Shown in pieces: positions 43,219 to 55,735 of a DNA stretch of 64,000 bases. The position numbers and the translations under genes were made by a program. Origin of the DNA: Bidens hawaiensis (Eukaryota > Streptophyta > Magnoliopsida > Asterales > Asteraceae). The stretch lies in assembly GCA_021521415.1 (NCBI GenBank), contig JAIQDT010003851.1:124001-188000 (forward strand), written 5' to 3'. The stretch's first letter is position 1; the number at the start of each line of letters is the position of its first letter. The notes under the pieces are model-generated. The model saw only the letters and a list, made by a program, of their open reading frames with translations, had not been told where the DNA came from and searched no databases.

Positions 43219-45398
43219 AGGGGCTGCTCTTGTTGCATCGATTAAGGTATGAATCTGAGTTTTTCGTGTTCTTCGGGTTTTGTACTGATTTAGTCAGATC
43301 TGGAGTAAATTAGTGTGTTATAGATGGATCTGAGTGTGAATTCGTGTTTATGAATGGAAGATGATGCTTCCTGTGTAATTTGGTGTTAAGTTATGGTGTA
43401 TTGAGTGATTCACCATGGAAGAGTATGTTACTTTTTGATTCGGTTTATGATGATTTAGTGATTGTTAAGTTAATTGGATGATGGATTCGTGTTTATAATT
43501 GAAATCCGCAAGTTTCTGTGGATTTTGGTGGTTAATTATGGTGAATTGAAGATTTCACCATTGAAGAGCATGTTATGGGTTGATTTATTTGGTGATGAAT
43601 AAGTAATTGTTAAGTTATTTGGATGATAGATTCGTGTTTAGTATGAAAATCCGAGTGTTCGGTGTGATTTTCGTGGTTAATTGTGGTGTTTTGATGACTT
43701 CACCATGGATGAAGTTCAAGTTTCCAGAATCCGGCCAGATCTGAGTTTTTCCGGCCTTGTAACTGATTTTTCCGGTGAAAATCGTTTTTCTAGCGAACAG
43801 TTCAGATCCAACAACTTAATTCGTTAAGTTATTGTAGCAATTCGTTAAGGAAACTTAACGAATGGAAAATATAACGAATCAATGTAATTCGTTAAGTTAA
43901 AAGTATAACGAATTAAGGTAATTTGTTAAGGAGATTCGTTAAGTTAAAGTTGACGAATTAAGACAATTCGTTAAGTTAATTCGTTAAGGTAAATGTAACG
44001 AATTAAGGTGATTCGTGAAGTGAATTCATTAAGGTATGGGTAAAGAATTAAGACTAATTCGTTATGTATGACGAAGTGTGGATATCTTAGCAAATGGGAA
44101 GCCATTCGTGTAACTGCTATAACGAATTAGAGCTGGTAAGTTATAACGAATTGATTGATTAACGAATGGAGTGAATATTTAGAATGAATTAGAGAGGTGA
44201 TTTGTTAAAAAAAAAGTTATTTGGCGGGAAAATTTTTCTTGAAAGAATTTTTTCCTGGATACTCCTCGTAAGTTAACTTTCATTCGTGAAAATTTTGGCG
44301 ATAATATTTATTTTTCGAAAATTTTCGGTGAATTTTTGGCGGGAAAATCGGGAAAATTTTTCTTAATCTAAATTTTTCTTAGATGTTCCTAATGTATTGG
44401 AGACTCTTCGTGTAAATTTTGGTAATATATTTTCCGGCCGACTGTTTACGCGTTTCGGCTGGCCAAGGGGGAGATCTCGTGTAATTTAAGGAGGAGATTG
44501 TTTGTGAGTTTTGGATTATTCAAGACCTTGCTGAATTTGTCAAGAAAAGGGGGAGATGAAACTTTCATTTGAGATTATTTGGCATGCATCTTCCTACGTT
44601 TGCAAGGTTCCTTGAAAATTTACTGCAAATCGGGTGGTAATTCATGATTGCTAAGCTAAGTTTGACTGAGTTCAAGACTGAAGTTGTTTTTCGATTGGTG
44701 ATTGATTTGGTTGAGATTGAAACCTGACTATGTGGGATACGAGTGTCTGTCCGTTTACTTCTTTCTGAGGGACTTTGATCCTTACTATGTTGGCTACGAG
44801 TAAACGGCGGATTACTTCTGTTGAAGGTGACGATTCTCGAACGGGTTGATCTTGTTGAAGAATATATGAGTCTTGTCATTGGATTGAAGAAATTGATCAT
44901 TTTGGGTTTATTAATGGAGGTTGGAACTCTTTATCATATGCCCAAACATTAGTCCATCTTTGCGAATGGGATGTGGAAGAGCTTCAAAGAGTTATTTGGG
45001 ATACACGTTATCAAAAGAATGGAAAACCGAAGTGAAAGATGTTGAATGATCGGGGTATTCATGAAGATGTGTGACGAGGTTAAACGTAAAGATATGTTTT
45101 TCTTTACCGGTGCTGATGGATAGCCGATGACTTGTTGCTGATTGTTGAAAGATTGAACCATATCATACGACAATGGATGATCGGGATGATCTCCAAGAGT
45201 TGCTCACTTTGAGGGGGTGATCTGATATGAGAAGCTACAGGTTGTTGGTTTGCTGAAAAGATTTAAAGATTGTCTGTTTGCACAAGCCCGAAAATCATCA
45301 GTCAAGGGGGTGTCTATTAGTGCACGGTTTGTGACTAGTGATTTGCAGTTAAAGTATTCAAGGATAAAGTATTCGATAGCTACGGAAAAAGGGGAATC
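43219..45398 (+). other. Retroelement leader with motif array, ending in polypurine tracts
   Basis: No gene. attcgttaa/taacgaatt words are dense at 43795-44185. A second polypurine-like tract followed by tattagtgcacgg lies at 45303-45328, and another (ggaaaaaggggaatc) at 45384-45398 just before the right LTR. Gag, which should follow this leader, is missing. Confidence 0.6.
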
Positions 45399-45676
45399 TG
45401 TTAGTGCACAGATTCGGTGTCCATAGCAATTGAATAAATTATAAGTTGTCTAGTGTGTATATTTAATGTATATTGTAAAATGGGCTATAAATAGGTAGCT
45501 CATGCTCATAATTTAGAAGAGAACTTTTACATAGATCTAAATTATCCTCTCCATAAGTTATTATTCTCTCTAATGTATTCTTCCATATCTATCAATAAAG
45601 TATATATTTAAAGTATCGATTTTGTGTTGATGTATCGTATTAGCGGCTAGATCTTGGACTCTATGACGTTCTCTCA
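45399..45676 (+). repeat. Right LTR of element A (LTR type 1)
   Basis: 278 bp, TGTTAG...CTCTCA, same length as the left LTR with eight substitutions, followed by ATACA. Confidence 0.9.
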
Positions 45677-45681
45677 ATACA

Positions 45682-45995
45682 GTTACAAAGTTTATCCTAT
45701 TAACGGAATGTCTATGTGGCCCAAGTCACATGTTCCAACACTGATCACAACACCAAAGTATCATAAGCCTATTGGAAGGCCAAAAAAATCTAGGAAAAAG
45801 TCAGATGTGGAAAAGGAAGATGCTACTACAGGTAAGAAAGGTAAGAAGGCAAAGGGAAAATCTGTCCAAGTTGAAGAGCAAGGTCCTTCTAAGAAAGCAA
45901 AAACAGTTAGGAAGGTCAGGCCACCAGGATCCAATGCATGTCAGGGATGCGGCCAAAAAGGTCACAACATAAGATCATGCCCTGCTGTAGTGTAG
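45682..45995 (+). pseudogene. MULE transposase, C-terminal exon
   Basis: Continues the transposase from 33496: SYKVYPINGMSMWPKSH, a basic Lys-rich tail (KPIGRPKKSRKKSD) and a C-terminal zinc knuckle CQGCGQKGHNIRSC, ending at TAG. The frame joins exactly when element A and one copy of ATACA are removed. Confidence 0.85.
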
Positions 45996-46098
45996 AATTA
46001 ATCTTTTGGGATGTAATGTTTATTCCATGGAACAATATTTTCGGTTGTCTTTTAAATTGTCTTTTGGATTGTAATATGTATTGTCTGTTTTTAGATTG

Positions 46099-46606
46099 TG
46101 TTGAAGCCCGGATTACCAATCAATAACAATAACAGATCTCAGATCTGTGAATATCCGATTAGTACTATTAAGGATCTAGCTCATAATTAACCTTGATTCA
46201 GTGTTATGTATGTGTATATATTATCAATATATTAGACGAATAATGTTAAGGTGAAGCTTGTGAGAGAGCAATTGGTTAACACTCAAAAACTCTTTTCAAA
46301 ACTTACATTAAAAGTGAACAGTAGTTCACTATATATAGAAGGTGATCTGGTTCGCTAACATCCCCTAGCGAACCAGCCTCTCCTTCGTTACATACATTAT
46401 CATAGCGAAACATCCCCTGATTCGTTAACATCCCCTAACGAATCAGAAGGGAATACATTAAGTGGCTAGTTTGCTAACATCCCCTAGCGAACTAGCCTTT
46501 AACATAGCGAACTAGATAATAATAAACATTAATTATTACATTAATTAATAAACAATAACGTTAACGATAAATACAAAGACTCTAGACGCAAAACCGTGCA
46601 CTAACA
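46099..46606 (-). repeat. 3' LTR of element C (LTR type 2)
   Basis: 508 bp, on the minus strand TGTTAGTGCACGG...CTTCAACA, preceded by the polypurine tract gacgagggggtgtc. Three hairpin units (ggttcgctaacatcccctag, gattcgttaacatcccctaa, tagtttgctaacatccccta, each followed by the matching arm) lie at 46345-46522, just upstream (minus strand) of the TATA box ctatatatag at 46329-46338. Confidence 0.8.
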
Positions 46607-46640
46607 GACACCCCCTCGTCTTGAGCTCTTTGTCTTTAAC

Positions 46641-49600
46641 TTATTTGAAGCGCTTGGACTGCCAATCTCTGCAACTATGAATTCCATGTTCATGACACAC
46701 ACGAACGACTCGTTGGAATTGCATAGCCAGGTCGTAATCTTCTTGGCGCTCGATCAAAATCTGCTTCCTGTGTAGCACATCATTGTCTGTCTCTGATAAA
46801 TTAACCAACCACATCGGGTCGATTATCTTGATGAGCTTGGTCTGCAGTCCTCGACCACGAAAAATAACGGCCTCGCCAGTATGATTGTCATAGTACCAAC
46901 GGTTGAAAGACAGATAAATATCTTGAGGCATTGTCTTCATAGGAACCTTTTTCATCGTCTTTGGCGGCTTCACTTTCAAGACAAGTTTCTTCCAGCCGGT
47001 CCTTGGATCAATCTCGTCAATGCGCTTACGTCTTGGGACCTGGGGCTTGAAGAATTTGAAGCCATGATTGACCTCGAACAGTAAGTGTTGGTGAAACCAC
47101 TCAGCTGTTCGGTAACCCCCACGATTGATAAATGGACGTCTCGCGAGGGTACGAATATCCCAACGCGGTAGAGTTAAAACATCCATTATCCTCTCGTAAT
47201 ACTGGACACCCTTTTCCCACTTGACTATACATACTTTAAGGTCAGAATCATAGAGCCAGGAGACAATATCACCATGTACCTTAGAACGGTCTTGAAGGTA
47301 GTCACCTGATTAGCCTTAACCCAAGCAGCAGCAGTATCTTTTCTTTCTTGATCTACATAACGATAAGCACTGATAATTTTACCCACTTTATGACGTTTGA
47401 ACCATCTTTCTACGTCCTCATCAGTCACTTCTTTGAGTGAGGGAACTGTTCACTGCACAACCTTTTCCAATTCATCCTCAGTCTCTTTAAACACCTCTTC
47501 TTGAAATACCGGAGCACCTTGATCAACGTTCGTGTGTTGATACAAGTCCGGGTACTCATCAGCAGTCACATCCTCCATCTCAATGTTCTCATCCTCATAA
47601 ACACAATCCGTATTCTAAACAACGGATCAACTTCCAAATCCTCCTCAGTTATCACTTCGACATCGGGCTCAGTCTCTAAAACAGTCAACTGATCATCATT
47701 CAGCCCAAGCAGAATCGAAATCTGCTCCCGTGTCAAGGATCTAACCACAAACTCACCAACCTCTATCTCATCTCTATTTACCACACTACGAACCACCCCT
47801 GATCCATCAACAAATATCACTGTGTTAGCTGCAATCATTTCAATTGGCTTGGCAGCTATTGGATCTTGATAAATAATTATCTGCTTGCTCGAATCATCAC
47901 CGCCACTAACACTAGCACCAGAGGATGAACCATGCGATTGTTTAGGCTCACCTCCTGCATCAGGATCATCATCGTCATTCTTGAGTTTCTTGAGGGCATC
48001 TTCTTTACAAGTTAATTGTAAAATCAACTCTTCTTGTTCCTTTAATTTCACCCCCTGAGACTCAACAATCGTACGCAACAATTTCGTCTCCTTCTGACAG
48101 TAAGAAATATAACTCATCATTCTTCATTGATTCTCCATGAGTCGTTCTTGAGTTTGATGATCAGCTGCCATTTGATTTTCATATAGATGTAGCAGATTTA
48201 GCAGCATTTCAATTTGACGACCTGGTGGCAAGTTGTATACGGACGGGTGAACAGGTCCTTGAGGCCGAGTGATTCTCATGAATGAGACATCACTAGGCGG
48301 AGGTGGAGGAAGAGTAGTTGTTGGCGGAGGAGGAGGTCTCATTGATGTAGTAGGAGATACTGTAGACAATGCAGCAGGAGGTCTCGGTATCTCGGTTAAC
48401 GCCATTTGAGGAATAAGACCGAGCCTCTCGTGTGACACCAACGTTGTCGTCAAAGTAAGCATCGGAGTGCTAGTAGTTAGCGGCACGCCGAGCTTTGAGG
48501 CGTTGTATGACGTGGTGGTGGGGTTCCAATGATTACTCCAGCCCCAGCAGACACACGAGGCTTCTTTGATGACTCACCAGTTGCCACCCCGCTTTCCCTT
48601 TTCGTTTTCTTTCTAGTTGAGCTTTAATGGTGGCAGCTAGAGCCGCATCAACTGCATCTTGTTGTTCTTTAAGAGCTCGTTCACCAACTTCACCATCACC
48701 ATCATTCCCATCATCATCTCCACCATCACCGTTCCCACCTTCTCCCCCTTCACGCTCGGAATCCGAATCATCATGGATCCAGTGCTCATTAGGAGGACAT
48801 ACATAATTTGGATTGATTATATGACCAATCATCCGTTTGTCCTGTGGCTTTTCCTTTCTATAAATTAACATACGATGCACTGTTTCAGATTTCATATGTT
48901 CCATGTCAAGAACATCGTTCACCAACGTTCGATCAATCACCAAATTCGGAATCAAATCCTGAATGATTAGCTATAAAAAAGCGAGGGTACATCAAGAACT
49001 TCTTTGACTGTAGAGTTTGCTGAACCTGTTCTTTCAGATGATCAAAGATGAGTTCTGAGTAGTTGAAGGGCTTGTTCAGGATTAGGGCAACAAACGCCGA
49101 CTGCAAACTTAGGCGACACTCATCAAACCCACCGCGACGTCCACTCATACAATGAAGTAGAACATGCAACAGATACTTGTATGGTGGACACAACCCGTTC
49201 TTGTTCAGCATAGATTTACGAATATCACCACCATAGTTTAAGCGTGTGAATAAACCTCTAACCAATGTCTTGTCAAATTCACTCGGGTTATCATCATTAT
49301 CGTCAAATTGAAGTACCCGACGAATGACCTCAACATCAATCGTAATTGGAATCTGATTGATTGTAGCTCGAACCAATTTATCTGTCTCAACATATTCCGC
49401 CGTGTTCCAAAATTGCCTGATTATACTAAGATACACTTTAGGTTTAGCAGTGATTGCATAGTGTATCTTTGAACGTCGTAAGAAAGTCAACATAGCTCCA
49501 AACGTTTCCAAATCAGTCACATCTTGATCAACATAAGCACAAATGTTGTGCTTTTTATCAAACGGCAATAAGATCACTTCAGCTTGTTGATCTTGTTGTG

Positions 49601-49661
49601 GTGGTTGTCCTTGTGGAGATTGTTCTGGTGGTGGTTGATTTTGTTGTTCTTGATCAGCCAT
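46641..49661 (-). pseudogene. ORF2 (extra gene) of element C, frameshifted
   Basis: Starts MADQEQQNQPPPEQSPQG. The first 242 codons are open (49661-48933) and carry FLRRSKIHYAITAKPKVYLS, IIRQFWNTAEYVETDKLV, CPPYKYLLHVLLHCMSGRRG and KKFLMYPRF. Further segments at 48955-48533, 48486-48124 (Pro/Thr-rich), 48120-47566 (coiled coil and acidic region), 47428-47225 and 47186-46641 (C-terminal domain with FNRWYYDNHTGEAVI, IIDPMWLVNLSETDNDVLHR, ending CRDWQSKRFK) complete the same domain order as in element A. At least five frame changes. The protein has no evident membrane segment. Function unknown. Confidence 0.75.
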
Positions 49662-49667
49662 GTTTTA

Positions 49668-50517
49668 CTGTATAAATAAAATAGAATATGAGAAGAGATA
49701 TCAAAATATATAATTAAAAGATATGTGTAATTAATCTATTTACGCGTATTAGACGATTTAAATCCTTTAATTAAATTAAATGAATATTGAAATTAATTTA
49801 TTTAATAAATGTCATTCGTTGGGAATCACACTGATTCGTTACAATAAGATAACGAATCAGACGATTCGCTATCAAGTAAATACTTTAACGAACTGAACAT
49901 AGCGAATTATTATTTAATTTTGACGAACTAAACTCTAGTTCGTTATATATTAAGCGAATCCAAATCTGATTCGTGTAACATCTTATTCGCTTAGCTAGTT
50001 CGTGTAAGATCTTTAACGAATTGGACACGAAATAATCCCAATTCGCTAAGATTAACGAATGGTCAAGATAATTAAGACTTTCTCTTTGACTCGCATAAAG
50101 TCAAGGTCAAAATTAGGATGAACATAGATAGTCAACAATATGAACCCGGGGACGATTAGGCCATAACTATCGTCGATTCATCATAAAAATGTGCTCATTG
50201 TACTCGTAATCACTCTAATACACTAAGATTGATGAGATTGAGACTCAACATCTTGAAATATCAAGGTTAGACGAACCCACTGTAACTACCGATAACAAGT
50301 AATCATAATTAACCCAGCAAACAACAATCAAATGATGATTGAAGTCCACCAAAGGTATCGAAATCACATTCCGATCACAATGACAACTAAATCATCAAGT
50401 TATTAACATAAATGAGGTTAATAAACTCGGAAACCCTTAAACCCTTAACAGTTCATAATTTTACTATCAAATCTTATCCATTTTTTACGAAAATTAGATC
50501 GCAATAATCGTCTATAC
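49668..50517 (-). other. Predicted leader intron of ORF2 in element C
   Basis: Minus-strand donor cttag|gtatagacgat and acceptor tttatacag, six bases before the ATG at 49661. A motif array (attcgtta, taacgaa, gcgaat words) lies inside at 49806-50062. Confidence 0.55.
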
Positions 50518-50644
50518 CTAAGAAACTCAAATATATCCTTGAAATGTCAAAACGAGAAGGTCGAAATTTCAGAGAAAATTTGAACAGAGTTTCTTAAAGG
50601 TGAAGGAAGAAGGTGAACAGTGGAGGACTGTTCGTTTTCTTGTC

Positions 50645-50941
50645 TTATATAACCTTGCACACAACCCGAGGTACAACTTGTACGAATCAGATGATTCGTT
50701 TAAATTAAAGTTAACGAATTAGCCCATTCGCTAACTCAATTCGTTACCTTATGTTGGCGAATCGCTACTTGATTCGTTAAATTAAAGGTAGCGAATCCAG
50801 ACATCATTCGTGTCATGATTCGTTAATTATGCATAACGAAGGGATGATTCGTTACAGATTGCGGAAGCGAATTAGGTGAGCGAACCAGAAGCTAGTTCGC
50901 TAAAGAATCATCTAGTTCGTTATCCATAAATAACGAATTAG
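50645..50941 (-). promoter_or_regulatory. Motif array and TATA box upstream of ORF2 in element C
   Basis: A dense run of attcgtta/taacgaat and gcgaa words at 50679-50941 precedes, on the minus strand, ttatataa at 50645-50652 by about 27 bp. Same order and spacing as at 38455-38703 in element A. Confidence 0.6.
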
Positions 50942-52639
50942 ATTCTAATTAAAAAATCTTTTATTTAATTTTTAAATTAAATAATTAAAAGAATTAAATA
51001 ATTAAATAAAATAAATAAATAAATTAGGTTATCGAGAATCCTTTTATCCCGGCAACCAAATACCTTAAAAACGTTTCAGTTTTACGAAACATAACTTAAA
51101 TAAAATCTTTTTGGAATTTTGTAAAAAATTAAAGAATGAAGAATGTATTTACAAAAGAATATCCGAATCATAAAAATAGACAATATTTTTGTGTTTTTCA
51201 ATGATTTATCAAACGAAATATATTTTTGTATTTTTGTTGAGTTTGAGCAGAGAATCATATTGACCAAATTGCCCTTCCATCACAGTTTTATATTTCAACG
51301 ATATTATGACTAGCGATAAGTCGGTCATTGATATTGTTATCCACATAAATCTAATAACACACATTCAAGTATTTTTGTGATATGATTAATTTGTTCAATT
51401 AAAGCACAGAATATCAGAAACTATCAACCCTTAATCTCGGTTCAAGCTTAATTTGATTTTTGCCAAATCACCCCCAACTTGACTTAAACCATTATATTGT
51501 TGATCAAAATTTTTGATACCAATTTTGAAATTTTGAGCAATGCATCAAGTTTCCTTTACTGTGAGTGAGTATGCACGAGTTCATCTGTCGGCTTACATAC
51601 ATTGTATCCCCTGGGGTCCGTTTCTTATTGATATTAAGACGCACGCAAGGGAGGAACAATTGTATGACTAACAGCGGATTTTGATCAAGTCAGTAATTTA
51701 AATTGTACGAAGTACAGCGGTGATCAAGTTTAATGACTTTGGGTTTGCTCTAGAAATCGAGTGAAATATTCATGCTTATGAATACCCAGACGGTTAAGCC
51801 GCATAAAGACCCACAGTGTCCAGAATCCTAACGCTTGTTATTTGCTTTATTTTATTTTTTGGTGATCAACAAATATAAGGCTTGAGTATGACTGGTTATT
51901 ACATTTCTGCCATCCTCACCGAGACTTTTGCTAGAGACTAACACCCCTTTCAATTTGGCGTTTCTTTATGTTTATATCACATACTTTACTCTACTGGGTT
52001 GTTTTAAGACCTACCAATGCACCAATGCAATTAAGCACACAGTCTTTTAAGCTTACTTTTTGCTAGATTTGGGGTCAAATAATCAATGTACTATCATGTT
52101 CTCTTTTTGCTTCAAAAACTCAAAATTTTGATGAGCATAAAATAAAGAAAAGATAAATTTAATCGCCCCAGTTAACTTAAGTTTATAAATAAATGGCTAA
52201 CCATCAATTCACAAGTGAATAATAGGACCAAGACATGCAAGCATGCTTCACAAACTTAAATAACCGACATAATTTTCAGCGAGAAAATAATCTAAAAACG
52301 CTTGCAAAAATCTTTTTGGTTTTTCTCTATACAGACTTTAAAAACACAATCCCCAGAAACACAATATTTTTGTCTTTTTCAATTTTCTTATAAACAAAAT
52401 AAACTTCACAATCTTTTTGGATTTTCGGATTTTTCTGAACAAACATAAATCACATTCTTTTTGGTTTTTCAAAATTTTAAAAAGTTTTTGGATTTTCTTA
52501 TGTTTTCTAATGTTTTTGGGTTTTATCTATACAAACGAAAAACACACTCTTTTTGTATTTTCTAGATTTTCACCCCCTAAAACCAAAATAAATTTAAAAA
52601 AAAAAAAATATGACAGAAAATAAAGATAGTCATCCTTAT
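50942..52639. other. Pol-ORF2 spacer of element C
   Basis: No gene. 51300-52150 pairs, inverted, with 37200-37990 of element A. A/T-rich with repeated tctttttgg words at 52300-52560. Confidence 0.6.
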
Positions 52640-55600
52640 TTAAGGATATCAGCGAGGGTCTTCAATCCGTTTAAAGCAAGCAAAAATTTAAAACGTGTTT
52701 TTCTAAAGCTATGGTAAATAGATCGGCTTTTTGAAAATCAGTGTGCACTTTCTCAAGATCGATTAATTTCTTTTCATAGCAATCCCGTATAAAATGATAT
52801 CGAATTTCAATATTTTTCGTTTTAGAATGTTATACAGGATTCTTGGTGATACTAATAGCAGCAGAATTATCAATCAAAATAGGAGTAGTAAGAAACTTCA
52901 AACCGTAGTCGCGAAGATGTTGTTGTATCCACAAAACCTGGGAACAACAACTCGAGGCTGCAACATACTCAGCTTCGGCGGTTGAAGTGGAGACCGTTGT
53001 CTGCTTCTTACACTGCCAGGAAACAAGCCGGTTTCCAAAAAATTGACATCCCGCAGCCGTTGATTTGAAATTGATCTTGCATCCTCCATAATCTGAGTCT
53101 GAGTAAGCAGTAAGATCGAAAGTATCATCCTTGGGGTACCACAACCCGATGTCTGGATTTCCCCTCAAATACTGAAGAATTCTCTTGACTGCAGCTAGGT
53201 GAGTCACTCGTGGACTTGCTTGATACCTAGCACAAAGACAAACAGCAAACATAATATCAGGGCGAGAAGCCGTTAAATACATTAAAGAACCAATCATGGC
53301 ACGATAGAGGGTAGGATCAACGGAATCCTCCAATTCATCCGGTGACAAATTGTGCCCTACTGGAAGAGGAGTAGAAGGGATTTTTCCGGCAGTAATCTTG
53401 AATCGGCTCAAGACGTCGTTCACATACTTAGTCTGGTGAATAAAAATTCCGTGAGCAGACTGATGAACCTGCAACCCTAAAAAGAAATTCATCTCTCCCA
53501 TAGAGCTCATTTCGAACTTTGGTTGTATGGACTTCTCGAACTCCTTACACAATGTGTCATTTGTAGACCCAAAAATAATATCATCAACATAAATCTGGAC
53601 TAGGAGAAGATCATCACCAATATTCTTGTAAAATAAAGTGCAGTCGACAGTCCCACGTTTGAAACCGTTATCCGTCAAATGGTCGGCGAGCGTGCCATAC
53701 CAAGCTCTCGGGGCTTGATGTAGACCATACAGGGCCTTGTTTAATCGGTAAACACGGTCCGGATAATCAGGATCTTCAAAACCAGGAGGCTGTAAAACAA
53801 ACACTTCCTCGTGTAATTCACCATTGAGAAAAGCACTTTTAACATCCATTTGATACACTTTGATAGCATAAGCCAGGAAGATTCGAATCGACTCTAATCT
53901 TGCCACTGGCGCATAAACCTCAGTGTGATCAATACCCTCTTGCTGATGAAAACCTTGCACCACTAAACGTGCTTTGTTTCTGATAATCACCCCTCGATCG
54001 TCTTTCTTACACTTAAATACCCACTTAGTCGGAATGGCATTCTTGACTCTAACAGGTTTGTCTATTAAGTCCCAAACACCCAAACGTGCAAATTGCTGTA
54101 ATTATTCTTGCATAGCTTCTACCCAAGAAGGATCTTCAAGTGCCTTACGAGCTGTCGTTGGCTCAACTTGAGATAGAAAGCAATAGAATTTAGCAAGATT
54201 TACAATTCCCGAAGAAAGTAAGTTAGTGTAAGCACACAATATATTATTATCACTTGACGAAGCAACTTGATGACGTGTACGAACGCCCACATCAAGTTCT
54301 CCAATGATGTTATCCTGTGGATGATATCCATGAATCCGAAGAGTGGGATTCTCAGGAACAACAACATTATCAAATAAGTTAGTGTAATGTTCACCTAACT
54401 CGGGAGATAAAACATTATCACTGTCAAGATCAATAACTTGAACTTCAGCTTGATCATTATCAGAAGAAGTAGAAACATTATCAATAGCAACTGGAGAAAC
54501 AACTTGAGGTTCTTCAGTTGGAGAATCTGGTTGAGCTTCAACATCATTAGAATTTGAAAATATTGGAATGGTCAAAATGATCTTCAAAGTATGCTCGAAC
54601 CAGATCTTCGTCAATGTGTTCAGTCGAAGGAGTAAATGAATTAAATAAACTATCGTAGTCAAACATCCAGTCTGGACCTTTCCCTTGCGGAGGAGTTGTG
54701 TACTTTTGACAGTCCACATGGTACCATTCTTCAACACAACCAGATGCGAAATTAAAAACCCTTTTCTTTAGAGATGCATATCCCAAGAAATACCCTTCGA
54801 TAGTTTTTTCTTCAAATTTACTCGAATCCTTCTTCAACATTGTACACGGACACCCAAATGGTTCCAGGTACTTTAAATTAGGTTTTCTATTATTTAAGAG
54901 CTCGTAGCATGTCTTCTTGAGTCGTTTCACAGTTAGAACTCGATTAAGCGTATAACAAGCTGTATTCACTGCCTCATTCCAGAATTGGACAAGAAGCTTA
55001 GAATCAGCAAGCATTGTGCGTGCAGCTTCAATCAGAGTTCTATTTTTCCGTTCAGCAACACCATTTTGTTGAGGTACATAGGGTGCACTATATTCTCTGA
55101 ATTCCCTTTTGAATATAGAAGAAATCCAATATAGTGTTTTTGAATTCAGTACCATTATCACTTTGGATTCTCCTCACCTTTTGTTTATACAGTGATTCGA
55201 TCTTAGTAATAAGGTTTTGTACCAAAACTGGTGTTTGATCCTTCGAACTCATAAATAACACCCAAGAGTATCTTGAATAATCATCAGTCACTACAAGACA
55301 ATACCAATCCCCAGAAATACTCGCACGATTCACAGGACCAAACAAATCCATATGAAGTCGTTCAAGAGGAGTATCAATGGAATTCAATATCTTAGAGGAA
55401 TGTGTCTTCTTCTTCTGCTTGCCCTTTTTGCATGCAACGCAGTGATCGGATAACTTAAAATTCTTTAACGAGACACCCTCAACTAAGTCATTTGCCATTA
55501 AATAATTCATCTTTCTGACATGTATGTGACCCATTCTACGATGCCATAGAATCGAGTATTTCTCGGTTGCTTTCGAGACAAAACATGTTTCGATCGATGT

Positions 55601-55735
55601 GGATACCTTAGAACACATATTTAAGACATAAATATCATTTGATCTTGGTGATCGCATGGCAACCATATCCTCGGGAATAACATAACCCGGTTTCAAGATA
55701 AGACATTCTTTGTCAGTAAATAAGTTACCGTCTTC
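52640..55735 (-). pseudogene. Copia pol of element C: integrase, RT, RNase H; protease missing
   Basis: From the 5' side: FTDKECLILKPGYVIPEDM, GAG-pre-integrase ILWHRRMGHIHVRK, integrase HMDLFGPVNRAS, VVTDDYSRYSWV, RIQSDNGTEFKN, a frameshift near 55130, then APYVPQQNGVAERKNRT. A second break lies near 54590 and a stop at 54101. RT (54083-52830) is open: [58 protein letters not shown], and RNase [26 protein letters not shown] stop follows KNPV at 52830 and the reading fades near 52640. The Asp-protease DSG motif that should lie between gag and the pre-integrase domain is absent; the sequence passes from gag-like GSLFKTKV to pol within about 15 codons. SIRE-like by its gag and downstream ORF. 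Confidence 0.85.

Larger units (their letters stand above)
33497..45676 (+). mobile_element. Composite SIRE-like copia element A, inserted in the MULE
   Basis: 12,180 bp bounded by 278-bp LTRs (33497-33774 and 45399-45676) with target duplication ATACA (33492-33496, 45677-45681). Removing it restores the MULE frame ...WKVVY|SYKVYP... The interior is not a normal element: the left LTR runs straight into the middle of reverse transcriptase (33775), then RNase H, spacer, ORF2, a different 510-bp LTR (42695-43204) with primer-binding site, a leader, and the right LTR. Gag, protease, integrase and the first half of RT are missing. The LTRs differ at eight positions (about 3%). Confidence 0.85.
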
